Part shown: positions 63,765-64,000 of the stretch, in pieces | How positions within the stretch are numbered: position 1 is the stretch's first letter | Layout of the letters: each line of letters opens with the position of its first letter | DNA from: Chthoniobacterales bacterium | GTDB taxonomy: Bacteria > Verrucomicrobiota > Verrucomicrobiia > Chthoniobacterales > DASVRZ01 | Direction: 5' to 3' | Length of the DNA: 64,000 nt | NCBI GenBank assembly: GCA_039930045.1 | Contig: JBDSQB010000006.1 | Location: 106,916 to 170,915, forward strand | The notes under the pieces: model-generated | The model's database searches: none | The model's input: the letters and a program-made list of their open reading frames with translations, nothing else | Told to the model about the DNA's origin: nothing | Made by a program: the position numbers and the translations under genes

Positions 63765-64000
63765 TCACTCCAGACCGTAAGCGATGCGCATCAGGGACAA
63801 CGGGTGTCGCAACTGCGCAGTCGGCAGGCCGTTTTCAGCCATGCCTTGTGCAATGTGATGACCGGCCAGTGCGCAGTCGCTGCTGATGTAGTCGGGTGCC
63901 TGATTTTCCGCGCCACTTTCTCCTGCCCGCTTGGCCATCGCCTTGAACACCGGCTTGCCGATTTTCATGGCCAGCGGGTGCGTACCGGTCTTGACGCCAT
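63765..64000 (-). CDS. GlpC-like Fe-S oxidoreductase (heterodisulfide reductase-like), 3' end
   Basis: The last 77 codons of a gene that continues past the right edge. The readable end, GVKTGTHPLAMKIGKPVFK, then PDYISSDCALAGHHIAQGM and the end RHPLSLMRIAYGLE, matches the C-terminus of GlpC-like proteins with CCG domains, in which the DCxxAGHHI cysteine belongs to a redox site. It is followed by DUF3501 with at most a four-base overlap. Confidence 0.75.
   Translation of the reverse strand, partial: GVKTGTHPLAMKIGKPVFKAMAKRAGESGAENQAPDYISSDCALAGHHIAQGMAENGLPTAQLRHPLSLMRIAYGLE

Overview
The window is 64 kb of gene-dense, GC-rich chromosomal DNA from a Gram-negative bacterium. Outer-membrane traits are visible: a secretin, beta-barrel proteins, lipoproteins, DsbD, and a YkuD transpeptidase. 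From the general look of the proteins and the housekeeping set I place it in the PVC group, most likely Verrucomicrobiota. That is an impression; there is no rRNA gene or other phylogenetic marker to confirm it. I see no CRISPR array, no transposase and no prophage. The only RNA gene is a tRNA-Ser(GGA). No gap between genes exceeds 300 bases.

Layout. 0-9 kb: YmdB-like start, amidase, M32 carboxypeptidase, trpF, a lone secretin, leuB, and a nucleotidyltransferase pair. 8.7-13.3 kb: an extracytoplasmic glycosylation pair (GT2 and an Agl23-like GT-C protein), a large membrane protein and a DUF5329 protein. 13.3-17.3 kb: a 42-bp tandem repeat, argH-fur and ilvB. 17.4-23.5 kb: a lower-GC redox island in which dsbD diverges from a run of six secreted or envelope genes (PK-rich peptide, DUF3570 barrel, apbE, tlpA, DUF4266 lipoprotein, beta-barrel); two near-identical palindromes lie in the shared promoter region. 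23.5-31.4 kb: scpB-pheA, a luciferase-like monooxygenase, a sugar/glycosyltransferase operon, tatA and cysK. 31.5-43 kb: pterin dehydratase, CHASE2-like and SlyX-like proteins, an RlmI-like methyltransferase, a GH1/MGDG-synthase operon, serS, a CAP protein and tilS. 43-47.8 kb: the operon hom-thrC-ldt-ispH-yacP. 48-54 kb: IscA-like/hscB/hscA, an FMN reductase, DUF5069, the tRNA and two hsp20 genes. 54.1-61.5 kb: nuoHIJKLMN, the membrane half of complex I. 61.6-64 kb: gnd, DUF3501 and a GlpC-like Fe-S protein; from about 62.45 kb codon use changes abruptly.

How the genes work together. Biosynthetic genes are scattered (Trp, Leu, Arg, branched-chain, Phe, Thr, Cys), not grouped by pathway. The redox island is the best candidate for a little-described system: DsbD would bring reductant across the inner membrane, TlpA would pass it on, ApbE would attach FMN to a secreted target, and two barrels plus a Cys-tailed lipoprotein would form the outer-membrane part.

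Repeats are the second highlight. Five intergenic elements (1.4, 11.0, 25.3, 26.5 and 29.6 kb) are built from a constant hairpin arm plus two different members of a set of three hairpins, every hairpin having a TCT/AGA loop. Four of the five lie between convergent genes. A separate 9-mer, ATGGAACTC, occurs at least 11 times in both orientations, inside and outside genes.
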